Positions 53,911 through 63,735 are shown, counted from the first letter of the stretch. The stretch is 64,000 nucleotides of DNA from an archaeon (GCA_016432545.1 CP066694.1:186001-250000); one strand, 5' to 3'. A program made the numbers and translations. Notes: a model not told the origin generated them from the letters alone.

Positions 53911-54696
53911 TTAGGTCAGAATGAGGACAGATCCCGCCGCCAAGAACCCGAGGCCGAAGAGCCTCGGCACCCACTTGTTCAGGGGGAGGGTCCGCTCCGC
54001 GAAGATCACGGCCGCGAATCCTGCCATCCAGACGAGACCCATAGAAGCTGAGACGAGGAGGAAGACCATCATGACCCAACAGCACCCTACGCAATACTTG
54101 GCGTACTCATAGCCCATCCTGACCGAGCCCTTGATCCCGCCTCTGTAGTACTTGAAGAGAAACGAAGTGGGGTGGCACCTGAAAAGGCACTCCCCTTTGA
54201 CCGGCGAGAGCTGGTAGGCCGCGACAACCAGCAGCGCCAAGCCTATCCCGACGGGGGTCGCGATGAAGACTGTCGCGGAGAGCGGGAGGAGCCCGAAGAG
54301 GATGGCCGCCCCCACGAAGAACCCAGCGCCGGTCGCGACCCAGATTCCTAGGTATGTGCCCACGAAGGTGACCGCGCTTGCAGCATTGGGTCCGCCTCCG
54401 GCCTTCACATCCGGCTTCGAAGTGCGTCCTACGTGCAGGAGCATCATCAGCATCGGCATTGCGGTGGGGAACATCATCGCGACCATCCCAACGGTCCAGG
54501 CGGAGACGAATATCAGTAGGGTCGCGATGTCGATTGGCAGGGAGGGCGTGCCCATCATCAGTCCGATGTTCAGAACGGTCAGGACCCATGCGGTCAGGGC
54601 AAACGCTCCGATTAAGGTGCCAACTCCGAGCCTCGCGGAGACCAATGGGCCGCGCACTGAGGGTTGGTTATTGAGCTTTGAAGAACGTCCAGTCAC
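53911..54696 (-). CDS. DUF2182 membrane protein (predicted metal-binding)
   Basis: This 261-residue protein has about six to seven helices and the DUF2182 pattern: WTVGMVAMMFPTAMPMLMML (about residues 66-85), CLFRCHPTSF (about 170-179) and YCVGCCWVMMVFLL (about 200-213). The Cys and Met residues in the helices suggest metal binding. It pairs with the DUF1326 protein. The GTG start shown is only nine bases from an AT-rich box that serves the eS30 gene; an internal GTG at 54657 is also possible. Confidence 0.82.
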   Translation of the reverse strand: MTGRSSKLNNQPSVRGPLVSARLGVGTLIGAFALTAWVLTVLNIGLMMGTPSLPIDIATLLIFVSAWTVGMVAMMFPTAMPMLMMLLHVGRTSKPDVKAGGGPNAASAVTFVGTYLGIWVATGAGFFVGAAILFGLLPLSATVFIATPVGIGLALLVVAAYQLSPVKGECLFRCHPTSFLFKYYRGGIKGSVRMGYEYAKYCVGCCWVMMVFLLVSASMGLVWMAGFAAVIFAERTLPLNKWVPRLFGLGFLAAGSVLILT

Positions 54697-54751
54697 CTCA
54701 AAACCTTAATTTACCGTGCCCCGCCGGACAAAGTGGGAGGTTTGAGGAGAA

Positions 54752-54919
54752 ACGCCGACGCACGGTAGTCTAACAAAGGCGGGTAAGGTCCGGAGCCAGA
54801 CCCCTAAGCTTGAAGGTAAGCCGAAGAGGGCTGCCATCCCGAAGGTAAGGAACAAGCGGACCTTCGAAAAGAGATTCACGCTGAAGCGCAAGCCGGGCCA
54901 GAACTGGCTGCGCAGGTGA
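54752..54919 (+). CDS. rps30e: Small-subunit ribosomal protein eS30, apparent ACG start
   Basis: This 55-residue basic protein matches eS30: [18 protein letters not shown] (residues 2-19), then a basic middle and a C-terminal [13 protein letters not shown]. eS30 is found in eukaryotes and TACK archaea but not in Euryarchaeota. The frame is closed by TGA at 54743, and no ATG, GTG or TTG lies between that stop and the conserved PTHGS. The family's Met position is an ACG (54752). A GAGGAG run lies just upstream (54744-54749). Its stop overlaps the Elp3 start (GTGA). Confidence 0.85.
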   Translation, partial: TPTHGSLTKAGKVRSQTPKLEGKPKRAAIPKVRNKRTFEKRFTLKRKPGQNWLRR

Positions 54920-56505
54920 CGCTGCAAGAAGGGCCGAGAGACTCTGATGCCCTCGCTTTCATAGCGCAGTCTCTTGAGCGCGGTCAGCTCACCCACGAGG
55001 AAGTCGAGCGCCTCAAGAAGACCGCAGCGAGGCTCTTCGGCCTAGGCAGATTTCCGTCCAACTCGGAGATACTCTCCGCCGTCTCCTCGAGCATGAGGGG
55101 CCAGGTCGAGGAGGTCCTCAAGGTGCATCCCCGAAGGAGCGCCTCCGGCATAGTCGTCGTCACTGCGTTCTCGGCGCCCTACAGCTGCCCTCACGGAACC
55201 TGCGTCTTCTGCCCTGGAGGGCCGCGGTTCGGGACGCCCCAGAGCTACCTTCCCGAAAGCCCGGGAATGGCGGCAGCCTTGGAGCTGAACTTCAGCCCCT
55301 CGGCCCAGGTGGAGCGGTCGCTGGCAAAGTACAGGGCCAACGGGCATCCTACGGACAAAGTGGAGACGATCATAGAAGGGGGCACCTTCCTGGCCGTGCC
55401 CGCAGAGTATCAGGTCTCGTTCGTGAAAGGAGTCTTCGAAGGGCTCAACGGACATCCTTCGAGCAGCCTCGCCTCGGCCCAGTCCTCGAACGAGGAGGCA
55501 CGCAGCAGGTGCGTCGGGCTCACCCTGGAGACGAAGCCCGACTGGTGCGGGCCTCAGGACGCAGACCTCATGCTCGAGTACGGCGTCACCAGGGTCGAGC
55601 TCGGCGTGCAGACCCTTAGGGACGAGACCCTTTCGAAGGCCAACAGGGGACACACAGTCGCCGACGCGGTCGAGGCCATGCGGGTGGCCAGAGACGCGGG
55701 TCTGAAGGTCGCAGTCCACATGATGCCCGGACTACCGGGCGCCTACCCCGACGAAGACCTGAAGGATCTGAGACGCCTCTTCGAAGACCCAGACTATCGG
55801 CCGGACATGATGAAGGTATATCCCACGCTGGTGGTCCCCGGAACAGCGCTCGCAAGGCAGTTCGAGGCCGGCCTCTTTGTTCCCTACGGGCTCGAGACCG
55901 TCGTGGAACTGCTCAGCGAGATGAAGAGGGCCATCCCGTCCTGGCACAGGATCATGAGGATCCAGAGGGAGATACCCGAGCGGGAGATCTCCGGAGGAGT
56001 CAACAAGGGCAACCTCAGGCAGCTCGTCCTCCAGAGGGCGACCCGGAAGGGCATCTCCTGCCGCTGCATCCGATGTCGAGAGGTAGCCCTCGACGAGCCC
56101 GAGGCCCTGGAAGAGGACGACTCGCTGAGATACTCAGAGCAGAGGTACGAGGCGTCGGGTGGGACCGAGGTCTTCGGCTCCTACGAGTTCAAGAGGTCGG
56201 GGAGGATCGCCGGATTCGTGCGCGCCCGAATTCCATCCCCACGCGCCCACAGAGCCGAAGCATCGGGAAGTCTGATAGTCAGAGAGCTGAGGGTCTATGG
56301 AAGGGCCCTTGAGATAGGGGGTAGGGACAGCCGGGCATGGCAGCACTCGGGGCTCGGGTCCTCGCTCATGGGCATAGCGGAGGCTCTGGCGCGGGAGCAG
56401 GGAGCGAGAAGGGTCCTTGTGACGAGTGCGGTGGGGACGAGAAACTACTACAGGAAGCTAGGGTACGAGCGCCTCGGTCCCTACATGGCAAAGTCAGTTG
56501 TCTAG
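54916..56505 (+). CDS. elp3: Elp3-type tRNA U34-modifying radical SAM acetyltransferase
   Basis: This 529-residue protein has a radical SAM domain with the cluster motif [13 protein letters not shown] (about residues 91-103), [10 protein letters not shown] and HMMPGLPG (about 270-277), and a C-terminal GNAT domain (about 385-529, with [27 protein letters not shown]). It adds the carboxymethyl group to wobble uridine of tRNA. The GTG overlaps the eS30 stop by four bases, so the two are translationally coupled. It is convergent with the ABC-2 exporter genes, with a four-base overlap. Confidence 0.96.
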   Translation: MTLQEGPRDSDALAFIAQSLERGQLTHEEVERLKKTAARLFGLGRFPSNSEILSAVSSSMRGQVEEVLKVHPRRSASGIVVVTAFSAPYSCPHGTCVFCPGGPRFGTPQSYLPESPGMAAALELNFSPSAQVERSLAKYRANGHPTDKVETIIEGGTFLAVPAEYQVSFVKGVFEGLNGHPSSSLASAQSSNEEARSRCVGLTLETKPDWCGPQDADLMLEYGVTRVELGVQTLRDETLSKANRGHTVADAVEAMRVARDAGLKVAVHMMPGLPGAYPDEDLKDLRRLFEDPDYRPDMMKVYPTLVVPGTALARQFEAGLFVPYGLETVVELLSEMKRAIPSWHRIMRIQREIPEREISGGVNKGNLRQLVLQRATRKGISCRCIRCREVALDEPEALEEDDSLRYSEQRYEASGGTEVFGSYEFKRSGRIAGFVRARIPSPRAHRAEASGSLIVRELRVYGRALEIGGRDSRAWQHSGLGSSLMGIAEALAREQGARRVLVTSAVGTRNYYRKLGYERLGPYMAKSVV

Positions 56506-57344
56506 GCGAGCCTTCTGTCGATGACGCCGTCTTTCCGCGCCTTCCTTTCTGCCGCGAGGTAGACCCAGAGGCTTGCTCCGAGGAGGAGCAGGCCCCCGGC
56601 CACGCAGATTGAGAGCGAGTAGAAGTAGTCTCCCACCTGGTTGTAGATGAGCGCGTCCCGGGTTGCGGCGATGAACTGGGTGAAGGGGAGGTAGGTCGCC
56701 CCGGCGGAGACCGGGTAGGGGAGGATCGTCGGAGGGAACAGGGCCCCGGAGAAGACCATCAGCAGTCCTGCGACGTAGCCCGGGAGCGACCACTCGAACT
56801 TGCTTGCGTAGAGGGAGTATGCGCCCAGGAAGTACCCTAGGCCGAGCGCGGCAGGTATGTTGGCCACGAGGGCCACGCCGAGCAGGAGGACCGAGGTCGG
56901 GGTTATGATCAGAGGCACAGAGGTGGCCAGAAAGCCAGCCAGCGTGAAGGTCGCCACTGCGAGGGCGGCCAAGGAAGTAGTTGTTGAGATCGCGAATGCG
57001 GACAGAGTCCTACCTGCCACATAGAGCGCCGTCGATCGGGCGGTCAGGTAGATGTGTGGGAAGACCGAGAGGTTCTTTCCTTCAGCTATGGCGATCGTGG
57101 GGACCCACGCGTAGGACGCCACGTGGGCATAAAGGGTAGAACCAACCAGCACGTAGGCCAGCTTCGCAGGGCTGAATACGACACCACTGTTCGTCGTCCC
57201 GAACCAGTAGATTATCGACACGGTCATGGCCGAAGCGAAGGGCGCTACCGCCCGGAGCGCCAAGGAGAGCGGTGGCGTCGTCCACGCCAGGTCGTGCTGG
57301 ATGCCCATCCATGCCGAGGCGAAGACGGACCGGGTGCTCTTCAT
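56502..57344 (-). CDS. ABC-2 type transporter permease
   Basis: This 280-residue protein has six hydrophobic segments in the ABC-2 arrangement and is the last gene of a three-gene exporter unit (ATPase, permease, permease). It begins with the amphipathic segment RSVFASAWMGIQHDLA and overlaps the upstream permease gene by four bases (ATGA). Such systems export drugs, lipids or polysaccharides. The substrate is unknown. Confidence 0.85.
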   Translation of the reverse strand: MKSTRSVFASAWMGIQHDLAWTTPPLSLALRAVAPFASAMTVSIIYWFGTTNSGVVFSPAKLAYVLVGSTLYAHVASYAWVPTIAIAEGKNLSVFPHIYLTARSTALYVAGRTLSAFAISTTTSLAALAVATFTLAGFLATSVPLIITPTSVLLLGVALVANIPAALGLGYFLGAYSLYASKFEWSLPGYVAGLLMVFSGALFPPTILPYPVSAGATYLPFTQFIAATRDALIYNQVGDYFYSLSICVAGGLLLLGASLWVYLAAERKARKDGVIDRRLA

Positions 57345-58150
57345 CTGATCCTCACCGTTATTGTCCCCTCCCTCCTCCCCCTGGTCTCCAGCGCCTTGAG
57401 GGAGAACTTCGAGATGGCGAGAAAGACGACTGCCATTACCGCGAGCGCTGCGAGGCTGGGCCAGACCGCGTCCCAGGGCGCCGCGTAGAACAAGGTCAGC
57501 CTCAGAGCGTACATTCCGATCGTCAGGGGAATCAGGGACGCCACCGCCTGGACTGCGAAGGGGAACCTCGAAGCCTGCCCAATCGAGGGGAAGTAGATTC
57601 CTGAGAGCATCGAGACCGGCTCCTGCAGGACTTCGTTCATGGACTCCGCTTCCCTTCCGTACGTAAGGTAGAGCGAAGACAGGGTCATGCCGAGGGCGTA
57701 CAGAGACGCGAGGGTGAGGCCGAAGCTGAGCCCCACCAGGCCCCAGCTCGCGTTCACGACGGGGTGAAAGAGGAGCCAGCCGATCGCGGTGACTATGATG
57801 GCTGAGGGGACCGTCCCGATTATTCCGCCTACGGACATCCCGATCAGGATCGCTGTAATCGACGCGGGCGATGTGAGGTAGATCTCGAAGAGCCCCTCCT
57901 GCTTATCCCAGTTGAACTGGCTCGCCATCGACCAGAGCACGTTCCCCCAGAACGCTACCATCACGCCTCCAAGCACCGCAAATCCCACGTAGTTTGCGGC
58001 GCCTATGCTATAGTAAAGCAGCGAGAGCGCGAGCGATGAGAGGACGGGGAACCCCATGCTCACCACTATCCAGAGTGGCTCGCCGAAGATGCTCCAGAGC
58101 CTCACCAGCGCCCGGGCGCGCATCGTCCTGATCCAGGGGCTAACGGCCAT
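57341..58150 (-). CDS. ABC-2 type transporter permease
   Basis: This 269-residue protein has six hydrophobic segments and an amphipathic N terminus (IRTMRARALVRLWSIFGEPLW) of the kind that couples to the ATPase. It is the second subunit of the exporter. Its 5' end overlaps the ATPase gene by 11 bases. It differs in sequence from the other permease, so the membrane part is probably a heterodimer. Confidence 0.87.
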   Translation of the reverse strand: MAVSPWIRTMRARALVRLWSIFGEPLWIVVSMGFPVLSSLALSLLYYSIGAANYVGFAVLGGVMVAFWGNVLWSMASQFNWDKQEGLFEIYLTSPASITAILIGMSVGGIIGTVPSAIIVTAIGWLLFHPVVNASWGLVGLSFGLTLASLYALGMTLSSLYLTYGREAESMNEVLQEPVSMLSGIYFPSIGQASRFPFAVQAVASLIPLTIGMYALRLTLFYAAPWDAVWPSLAALAVMAVVFLAISKFSLKALETRGRREGTITVRIR

Positions 58151-59141
58151 CTTGCTCCTCCCTCTCTTTGAAGCCTCTGCCTACGAGCGCGACGAAGACC
58201 TCCTCCAGGGTGGCCTGCTTCCGCCACGAGGCCACGACCTTGTGGCCGTCCGACTGGATCGCCTCCTCGGCCTTGCGGGCTGCAGCGTCGTCTTCGACTA
58301 CCACCTGGACGGTGGAGAGTCCCCTCTCTTCGTCGGTCGAGGAGGTGAATCCCTTCACCCCCGGGACCTGCGTTAGCATGTCCATGTTGCCTATGGCAGG
58401 GGCGACCTCCATGACGAGGGCCGGGACCCCAAGGGACTTCTTGAGGTCCGAGGGCGTGCCGTCAGCGATCATCTTACCCTTGTCCACGATCGCGACCCTG
58501 TCGCAGATCGCCTCCACCTCGGCCATGTTGTGAGTAGCGAGCATGATGGTCCTTCCTTTGTCTCTTGCCTCGCGGTCGAGGAACTCCCTGATGCTTCTGG
58601 CCGTCATCACGTCCAAGCCTATCGTCGGCTCGTCCAGGAAGACGACCTTCGGGTCGTTGATGAATGCCCTCGCTATGGTGGCCCTCTGCCTGTACCCAGT
58701 GGACAGCGCGTAAAACTTCCTGTCCAGGTACTTCGTGAGGCCCAGCATCTCGGAGAGGTCGTTGATCCTCTTCTCCGCGACCTCGCTCGGGATCCCGTAG
58801 AGCTGCGAGAAGAACCAGAGGTTGCGCTTTGCGCTGATGAAGTCGTACCCCGCCTTTTCGGCCCCGCTGGCCATGTTGATCACGTGCCTCACCTTCTCTG
58901 GCTCGTGCTCTACGTCGAAGCCCATCACCCTGGCCGAGCCCGAGGTCGGAAGGAGGAGGGTCGAGAGGATCCTGATCATCGTTGTCTTCCCTGCTCCATT
59001 CGGCCCCAGGACCCCGACGATCTCTCCCTGCCCCACGTTCAGGCTGATGCCGTCTACTGCCACCACTGGCCCTGACTTGCTCTTGAACTCCCTGCGGAGG
59101 TCTGTCACTTCAACTGAGTACGAGTCTGTCAAACATGGCAC
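58140..59141 (-). CDS. ABC-2 exporter ATPase (DrrA-like)
   Basis: This 333-residue ATPase has Walker A GPNGAGKTT (about residues 47-55), the signature LSTGYRQRATIA (about 147-158) and Walker B VVFLDEPTIGLD, followed by a C-terminal extension (about 245-333) as in DrrA-type multidrug exporters. It drives the two permeases encoded downstream. GTG 59141 or TTG 59132 are both possible starts. Confidence 0.93.
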   Translation of the reverse strand: MPCLTDSYSVEVTDLRREFKSKSGPVVAVDGISLNVGQGEIVGVLGPNGAGKTTMIRILSTLLLPTSGSARVMGFDVEHEPEKVRHVINMASGAEKAGYDFISAKRNLWFFSQLYGIPSEVAEKRINDLSEMLGLTKYLDRKFYALSTGYRQRATIARAFINDPKVVFLDEPTIGLDVMTARSIREFLDREARDKGRTIMLATHNMAEVEAICDRVAIVDKGKMIADGTPSDLKKSLGVPALVMEVAPAIGNMDMLTQVPGVKGFTSSTDEERGLSTVQVVVEDDAAARKAEEAIQSDGHKVVASWRKQATLEEVFVALVGRGFKEREEQDGR

Positions 59142-59211
59142 CTACTGGGTTGGTCGCGACCTCTGCCGGCCATATCATCAATAACCTTTCGGTCGAGAAA
59201 TTCAAGGAATC

Positions 59212-59221
59212 CTTTAAGACC
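59212..59221 (+). promoter_or_regulatory. TATA box of gatD
   Basis: CTTTAAGACC is centred about 28 bases upstream of the gatD ATG, which suggests a leaderless gatDE transcript. Confidence 0.55.
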
Positions 59222-59243
59222 GCTTTGCCTCTCCTCGGACTGC

Positions 59244-60557
59244 ATGGACGAACTGCCCGGGTACTCGGGCGTGGCCCTCAGACTCCTCAAGGGGGCGAAG
59301 GCTCGAGTGGGCGACGTCCTCTCTGCCGACACCGACTGGGGGAAGGTCACAGGTACGCTGGTCCCGAGATACGCCGGCTCGGCCTCGGACGCAGTCGTGA
59401 TCAAGCTCCCGTCGGGATACAACATCGGGCTTTCTCCAAGGTCCCTCCGTTCAGTCAGGGTCGTCGCAAAGGGTGAGAAGCCGTCATTCTCTGCCCCCGA
59501 GCCACCCAAGGCGGACACGTCCCTTCCCAAGGTGCTCGTTCTGGGAACGGGCGGCACCATCGCCAGCCGCGTAGACTACAGGACCGGGGCGGTCCACCCT
59601 GCGGTGACCTCAAGCGAGCTTCACTCTTTGGTTCCTGAACTCTCCAAGTTCGCGAGGCTACAGACAGAGATACTCTTCAACGTCTTCAGCGAGAACATCG
59701 GGCCCTCGCACTGGACGAAGATCGCCCGGAGGGTCGTTGCGGCTGTCGCCTCGCGCGTCGACGGCGTAGTGGTGACCCACGGGACGGACACTATGGGATA
59801 TTCAGCCGCTGCGCTCAGCTTCGCCTTGTCCGGGGTCCCTATCCCGGTGGTCCTGGTGGGAGCACAGAGGTCTTCCGACCGGCCATCCTCGGACGGTCCC
59901 CTGAACCTCGTAGCGGGCGTCTCGGCGGCTGCCACTGCCCCCTTCTCGGGCGTCTATGTCGCCATGCATCTCGACGAGAGCGATGACACCGTTGCCCTCC
60001 ACAGGGGCACCAGGGTCAGGAAGGACCACACGAGCAGCCGCGACGCGTTCGAGTCCATAGGGGTCCCTCCTGCGTCATTTTGGCGAGGAGGCAGGCTCGA
60101 AGGCACGGACGCCGCCCTCCCTCCGCGCGGCGACATCAAGGCGTTCCATCCGAGGCCGGGCTTCGACTCTCGCGTTTCGCTGATCAAGTCGCATCCCTCA
60201 ATGCAGCCTTCGATCTTCTCATGGGCAGGGAAGGAGGGCCTCAAGGGCCTCGTCCTCGAAGGGACGGGGCTCGGCCATGTGGGCTCGAACGCCCTGGCGG
60301 GCATCCGAAGGCTTGTGAAGGGCGGCGTGATGGTTTGCATGACTTCCCAGTGCCTAAACGGGAGGGTGAACATGAATGTCTACGACACGGGGAGGGACCT
60401 GCTGGAAGCTGGGGTCGTCCCCCTCGAGGACATGCTCCCCGAGACCGCCCTCGTAAAGGCGATGTGGGCGCTCCGAAATTCGAAGAGCTCCAAAGGGGCC
60501 GCGGAGTTGATGAGGAGGAACCTGCAGGGCGAGACGACTTCAAGGACTCTGTCCTAG
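59244..60557 (+). CDS. gatD: Glutamyl-tRNA(Gln) amidotransferase subunit D
   Basis: This 437-residue protein has an N-terminal beta-barrel domain (about residues 1-90) and an L-asparaginase-like domain with LGTGGTIASRVDYRTGAVHP (about 101-120) and VTHGTDTMGYSA (about 176-187), which carry the catalytic Thr, Asp and Lys set. It releases ammonia from glutamine for GatE. Together they convert Glu-tRNA(Gln) to Gln-tRNA(Gln), the archaeal route. It lies seven bases before the gatE TTG start. Confidence 0.95.
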   Translation: MDELPGYSGVALRLLKGAKARVGDVLSADTDWGKVTGTLVPRYAGSASDAVVIKLPSGYNIGLSPRSLRSVRVVAKGEKPSFSAPEPPKADTSLPKVLVLGTGGTIASRVDYRTGAVHPAVTSSELHSLVPELSKFARLQTEILFNVFSENIGPSHWTKIARRVVAAVASRVDGVVVTHGTDTMGYSAAALSFALSGVPIPVVLVGAQRSSDRPSSDGPLNLVAGVSAAATAPFSGVYVAMHLDESDDTVALHRGTRVRKDHTSSRDAFESIGVPPASFWRGGRLEGTDAALPPRGDIKAFHPRPGFDSRVSLIKSHPSMQPSIFSWAGKEGLKGLVLEGTGLGHVGSNALAGIRRLVKGGVMVCMTSQCLNGRVNMNVYDTGRDLLEAGVVPLEDMLPETALVKAMWALRNSKSSKGAAELMRRNLQGETTSRTLS

Positions 60558-60564
60558 TGGGAAA

Positions 60565-62460
60565 TTGCCCCAAGAGCGACCCTCTACGGGAATGAAGGTG
60601 GGCCTTGAGATCCACCAGCAGCTGGCATCGGGGCACAAGCTCTTCTGCTCCTGCCCGGCGGTCAAGTCCGAAGACCTGCCGCTCTCCTTCGAGAGGACAC
60701 TCAGGCCTGCCCAGAGCGAGACGGGGAAGACAGACCCCGCAGCCGTCTTCGAATTCTCGAGGCACAGGGTCAACCAGTACCACTGGAGCCCTGAGTCCGC
60801 GTGCCTCGTGGAAGCGGACGAGGAGCCCCCGCACCCGATCAACGAGGGAGCGCTTGAGACCGCCGTCATTGCCTCACAGATCTTGGGCTCCAAGGTGATC
60901 GACGAGGTCCATGTCATGCGGAAGATCGTGATCGACGGTTCCAACACCACCGGGTTCCAGAGGACCGCCTCGGTGGGCCTGGGGGGGTCGATCGAAGTCG
61001 ATGGTGTCAGGGTGGGGGTCCAGTCGGTAACCCTGGAAGAGGACGCGGCGAGGATCCTGGGAGAAGACTCGAAGAAGAGGAGGTTCGCCCTCGACAGGCT
61101 TGGGGTCCCCCTCGTTGAAGTGGCCCTAGACCCCGTCGAAGGGAGCCCCGAGTTCGTGGGGCGCGTCGCACTCCAGCTCGGGAGGATCCTCCGCTCGACG
61201 AAGCGCGTAGCCAGGGGACTGGGCACCATCAGGCAGGACCTCAACATCTCCGTGGCGGGCGGCAGGGTCGTGGAGGTCAAGGGGGTCCAGAGGCTGCAGT
61301 TGATCCCGAAGGTCGTCGAGTACGAGCTGAGGAGACAGGTCGGACTCCAGGAAGCCGCGGTCGAGCTGAAGAAACGCGGAGCGGCTACGAGTGGGTTTGC
61401 GACAAAGGAAGTGACGAGGCTATTTTCGAGCACAAGGTCCTCGGTGCTCAGCAAGGAATTGGCTAGGAACTCGGCCGTGCTGTGCGTGGCGGCTCCGGGG
61501 TTCCAGGGGATGTTCGGATGGGAGCCGAGTCCCGGGGTCAGGCTCGGCAAGGAGATCGCCGACGTCGCTCGCGCGAGCGGCCTCGGAGGGGTGATTCACT
61601 CCGACGAGTTCGAGAAGCAGGGAGTCTCAAGCGCCGAGGCTGCAAGCCTGCACGCAGAGTTCGGCGGACACAAGGGGAGTGGCTTCGTCCTCGTGGCCGG
61701 ACCGCGAGGCGTGGCCGAGGCTGTCTGTGCAGGAATCGTCTTGAGGCTGCAGGCGGCAACCGCTGGGGTGCCTGCAGAGACGAGGGCGGCGACAGACTCC
61801 GGCGAGACAAGGTATCTTCGACCAAGGCCCGGGGCCCAGAGGATGTACCCGGAGACAGATGTCCCAATGATCGTCATGGACCCTGAGAGGCTCGAGCTCT
61901 CAAGGCGCTCGCTCCCCAAGGGTTGGGACTCAGAGGTGGTCAGGCTCGAACGCGAGTACACCCTGAGCAGGGACATGGCCCTCAAGGTCTACGACTCTGA
62001 CTTGGAGGAGGACTTCGAGAGGATCACGAAGGAGACCGGGGTCCAGCCGTCGGTCGCTGCGTCCATCCTCGCCGAAGCGCCCACGAGGCTGGCGAGAGAA
62101 GGGCTCGCGCTTGAGCCGCTGGGCTTGGAGGTCCTCGAGGAGGTAATCTCGCTGATAGGAAGCGGACGGCTTGCAAAGGAAGCTGCCATCGACGTGATGC
62201 GGGCGATTGCGAAGGGCTCCTCCGCGGACGTGGAGTCAGCTGTCGTCGCCCTGGGTCTGGGCGCCGTCGGGGAGGAAGAGGTCCTGGTTGCGATTGAGAG
62301 GGTAATCGCCAGAGATAGGGGACTAATTCTGGAGAGAGGTGAGCGTTCATTCTCGCCGTTGATGGGTGAGCTGATGCGCGAACTTAGGGGGAAGGCTGAC
62401 GGCGCACTCGTGAGCCGCCTTCTGAAGAAGAAGATGGACGAGGTTAGAGGCTCTGGATAG
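60565..62460 (+). CDS. gatE: Glutamyl-tRNA(Gln) amidotransferase subunit E
   Basis: This 631-residue protein has the GatB/E cradle domain starting KVGLEIHQQLASGHKLFC (about residues 11-28), the RKIVIDGSNTTGFQRT segment (about 118-133), an AspRS-like insertion (about 280-400) and C-terminal helical YqeY-like domains. It activates Glu-tRNA(Gln) with ATP and transfers ammonia from GatD. TTG 60565 gives a short leader; ATG 60592 is the alternative start. Confidence 0.95.
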   Translation: MPQERPSTGMKVGLEIHQQLASGHKLFCSCPAVKSEDLPLSFERTLRPAQSETGKTDPAAVFEFSRHRVNQYHWSPESACLVEADEEPPHPINEGALETAVIASQILGSKVIDEVHVMRKIVIDGSNTTGFQRTASVGLGGSIEVDGVRVGVQSVTLEEDAARILGEDSKKRRFALDRLGVPLVEVALDPVEGSPEFVGRVALQLGRILRSTKRVARGLGTIRQDLNISVAGGRVVEVKGVQRLQLIPKVVEYELRRQVGLQEAAVELKKRGAATSGFATKEVTRLFSSTRSSVLSKELARNSAVLCVAAPGFQGMFGWEPSPGVRLGKEIADVARASGLGGVIHSDEFEKQGVSSAEAASLHAEFGGHKGSGFVLVAGPRGVAEAVCAGIVLRLQAATAGVPAETRAATDSGETRYLRPRPGAQRMYPETDVPMIVMDPERLELSRRSLPKGWDSEVVRLEREYTLSRDMALKVYDSDLEEDFERITKETGVQPSVAASILAEAPTRLAREGLALEPLGLEVLEEVISLIGSGRLAKEAAIDVMRAIAKGSSADVESAVVALGLGAVGEEEVLVAIERVIARDRGLILERGERSFSPLMGELMRELRGKADGALVSRLLKKKMDEVRGSG

Positions 62461-62481
62461 GAAAGTGGGGAGCCCCCCGGG

Positions 62482-63660
62482 CTAGCTGCCCAGGGGAGAC
62501 TTCTTGTTCCTTCTCGAAGCCAGGCCTGCGACCACCAAAGACGCGAAGATTACCCCGCTCGCGAGGATCGAGGCGGGCGTCATCCCCAACCCGCCCTGCG
62601 CTCCGCTCTGAGACGTGGGCCCTTGGCTGCCGTCAAGGGAGGGTATGCTCTTCGGAAGATAGTACTGGTTGCCTCCGCTCTGGGATCCCTGGTTCACGAG
62701 GGTCGGAATCCCTGTGGGCTGCCGGGCCACTGTCCCAACTGTGCCGCCACTGGTGAAAGTGCCGGACGATGCGCCCATCGGCATTGCCCAGTAGCTCGGT
62801 TGCTGATAGTGGAGCACGAGGTCGAGGCTGTTCGAGGGTGGAAGGACCAGTGCAGACGCTGAGAGTCCCACGTAGCTTGGCTGCCAGTAGACAGTCACGT
62901 TGATGTCCTCGCCGCCGATGTTCTTCACCACGGTCGAATGGCTGCTGTCCAGCGTGACTGGGAGCCAGCCCCAGGCGGTCACAACAGCGGGCGCGCGTGG
63001 GATCACAAGCGATGCGACCCCGTCGGATCCCGTCTGCGCGTACATCGTTGTCTTCGAGTCCGAACCCCACCAGTAGTACCACTGCCCGACTACCGAGGCG
63101 GAGACCGAGACTCCTGCTGCCGCGGTGCCGTTCACGAATGTGGTCTTGACAGTGACTGGGACCGTGGAGAGGGCAGAGGTGTTCTGTGTGGTGATAGTGT
63201 AAGTGCCCGAGGCGCTGACGTTCTGGACGAGGTATCCATACTCGGACTGTGGTTGGTACGGCTTCACGAAGGCCTCGGTGGATCCGTTCGAGTAAACGGT
63301 CGTTGTCGAAGCCCCGGCGGGCGACACGCAGTAGCATGAGCCCCATTGCTGGTAGACCGCGCTCACCGTGAAGAGGTACTCCCCTGAGGGAAGCTCGAAG
63401 GCTGCCGCGGGGAATTGGCTCTGGTAGCTGGCCACCTGGGTGCCTGTCAGGTTGTACGCCGTGACAGAGTAGGTGTAGGCGAGCGACTGCGACGTGGAAA
63501 TCATGATCTGCACGTTGTTGAATCCTGAGGCGGCTAGCGCGCCGGGGATGGCGCCGGTGCCTGCTAGCATCAGGGCGAAGCACGCGAGTGCCAGGACCTT
63601 CCCATTCTTGGCTTGGCTTTCGTTTGTTCCGTTTGACGTTTTCATCGTTTGCAAGCCCAC
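62482..63660 (-). CDS. Secreted or surface protein with C-terminal membrane anchor, unknown
   Basis: This 392-residue protein has a signal segment (about residues 21-44), a long extracellular part rich in Tyr, Ser, Thr and Trp with many NxS/T sites and repeated beta-like strands (about 45-355), and a C-terminal helix (about 362-382) followed by RRNKK, a stop-transfer end. It resembles archaeal surface proteins in style, but no family is recognised. The GTG start shown is at leaderless distance from ATTAACC near 63679-63685; ATG 63645 is the alternative. Confidence 0.6.
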   Translation of the reverse strand: MGLQTMKTSNGTNESQAKNGKVLALACFALMLAGTGAIPGALAASGFNNVQIMISTSQSLAYTYSVTAYNLTGTQVASYQSQFPAAAFELPSGEYLFTVSAVYQQWGSCYCVSPAGASTTTVYSNGSTEAFVKPYQPQSEYGYLVQNVSASGTYTITTQNTSALSTVPVTVKTTFVNGTAAAGVSVSASVVGQWYYWWGSDSKTTMYAQTGSDGVASLVIPRAPAVVTAWGWLPVTLDSSHSTVVKNIGGEDINVTVYWQPSYVGLSASALVLPPSNSLDLVLHYQQPSYWAMPMGASSGTFTSGGTVGTVARQPTGIPTLVNQGSQSGGNQYYLPKSIPSLDGSQGPTSQSGAQGGLGMTPASILASGVIFASLVVAGLASRRNKKSPLGS

Positions 63661-63735
63661 GTATAGAGGGCAGGATGGTTAATCCCATCCCTCAGAACGG
63701 GCGTTCTCAGGGATAGAACGGGTGCGAAGTGCGCC

